Source of the DNA: Candidatus Kuenenia stuttgartensis
GTDB taxonomy: Bacteria > Planctomycetota > GCA-002687715 > CAIWVZ01
Assembly: GCA_945860915.1 (NCBI GenBank)
Contig: CAMARR010000014.1
Span: forward strand, 1 to 50,720
DNA length: 50,720 nucleotides
Direction: 5' to 3'
Shown here: piece by piece, positions 50,191 to 50,720 of the stretch
How positions within the stretch are numbered: position 1 is the first letter of the stretch
How the letters are laid out: each line of letters begins with the position of its first letter
The notes under the pieces: generated by a model
What the model saw: only the letters and a program-made list of their open reading frames with translations
Database searches by the model: none
Told to the model about the DNA's origin: nothing
Translations under genes and position numbers: made by a program

Positions 50191-50720
50191 GCAGAAGGTC
50201 CTTTGCGTGTGATGGCTTCCGCGAACCCTGGTCGAAGCCTCGCCCAATCGTGGTGGCGTGTGACCCACGCGCGTGCTTGGCGGATTATGGTCAACATCGG
50301 CTGCGGCGTCGAGCGCCATTCCGCAAGAATCGCCGCCGAGTCTTCCGGGGACTCAGCGAATCGTAGGTGTTCGCCGTCGACGACATTAAGACCCATTGCC
50401 CCCGCACGCGTTGTGATGACGGGCCGCCCAAGGGCGAAGGCCTCAAGGATCTTGATTCGCGATCCGCCACCTTCCGAGAGTGGGATGACTGCGGCGAATG
50501 CCGATTCGTAATACGGCCGGACGTTTTCCACGCGACCCGTCACCGTCACAACTGGCGGCCTTGCAAGGCCGACAAGTGCGCCTTCTGGATCGCGGCCTGC
50601 CAAGGTCACGGTGAGGTCGGGCAGCCGAGCATGGAGACGCGGCAACCAGTCCTTTACTAGGTGATGCGCCGCGCGAGCATTCGGTGGGTAGTCAAAGGAG
50701 CCAACGAAAAGAAGCGCGGA
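50187..50720 (-). CDS. GT4-family glycosyltransferase (partial, N-terminus beyond right edge)
   Basis: 178 codons are present, all open up to the window edge; the start lies outside. The visible part is the C-terminal GT4 domain: SALLFVGSFDYPPNARAAHH, LTVTLAGRDPE, VTVTGRVENVRPYYESAFAA and EX7E in EGGGSRIKILEAFALGRPVI. The FVGSFDYPPN.RAAH pattern is typical of the sugar-transferase (stp1/WcaI-like) branch of GT4. Its stop overlaps the GTG of the downstream GT4 gene by three bases. Confidence 0.88.
   Translation of the reverse strand, partial: SALLFVGSFDYPPNARAAHHLVKDWLPRLHARLPDLTVTLAGRDPEGALVGLARPPVVTVTGRVENVRPYYESAFAAVIPLSEGGGSRIKILEAFALGRPVITTRAGAMGLNVVDGEHLRFAESPEDSAAILAEWRSTPQPMLTIIRQARAWVTRHHDWARLRPGFAEAITRKGPSA

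Overview
The window most resembles a chromosomal segment of a Planctomycetota bacterium, or of a neighbouring lineage with similar biology. This is inferred from gene content, not from any marker gene. The supporting content is two large membrane-anchored Ser/Thr kinases with TPR tails, a sulfatase-fold protein with HEAT-like repeats, many secreted proteins of unknown role, a family of GT4 glycosyltransferases and an HNH/AAA+ fusion gene. Base composition is moderately GC-rich throughout. No rRNA, tRNA or CRISPR array was seen.

Layout. 1-562 is a transposase/integrase gene cut by the left edge. 709-11910 is a housekeeping and envelope stretch: a secreted C45 Ntn-hydrolase, a secreted M61 peptidase with two PDZ domains, a Kup K+ transporter, a Ser/Thr kinase, a lipoprotein serine hydrolase paired with a peptidoglycan amidase, a uracil-DNA-glycosylase-fold protein, and a ClbS/DfsB-like protein. 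11911-12535 is decayed DNA with a broken VOC-family gene. 12622-20383 carries a small membrane protein, a bacterial voltage-gated Na+ channel, a purple-acid-phosphatase-like enzyme coupled to an anchored surface protein, a zinc-ribbon/TPR protein, and the fmt-rsmB pair.

20374-34107 is a glycan locus. It holds a 1195-residue protein with two GT4 domains joined by a long coiled coil, a GT-C-like membrane protein, a membrane-anchored alkaline-phosphatase-superfamily protein, a secreted beta-helix protein and two more GT4 enzymes. 45265-50720 is a second glycan cluster: a methyltransferase, a rhamnosyltransferase-like GT2, three GT4 genes (one cut by the right edge) and a GT4 half-domain. Together they could build and decorate a surface polysaccharide; the polymer cannot be named from the sequence.

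Between the two glycan loci lie a tandem pair of paralogous membrane proteins and a gene that fuses a DUF222-like/HNH nuclease to a RuvB-like AAA+ ATPase with winged helix (35783-38230). This fusion is flanked by short repeats and is the most unusual protein here. Next come an MFS exporter, deoD, a second giant kinase-TPR protein, and a toxin-antitoxin locus whose RHH antitoxin is intact but whose MazF-type toxin is frameshifted and truncated.

Regulation. Seven genes have a TANNNT hexamer 6-8 bases before the start codon and no Shine-Dalgarno sequence, as expected for leaderless mRNAs. Other genes have clear Shine-Dalgarno sites. The antitoxin gene has a good -35/-10 promoter overlapped by a perfect palindrome.
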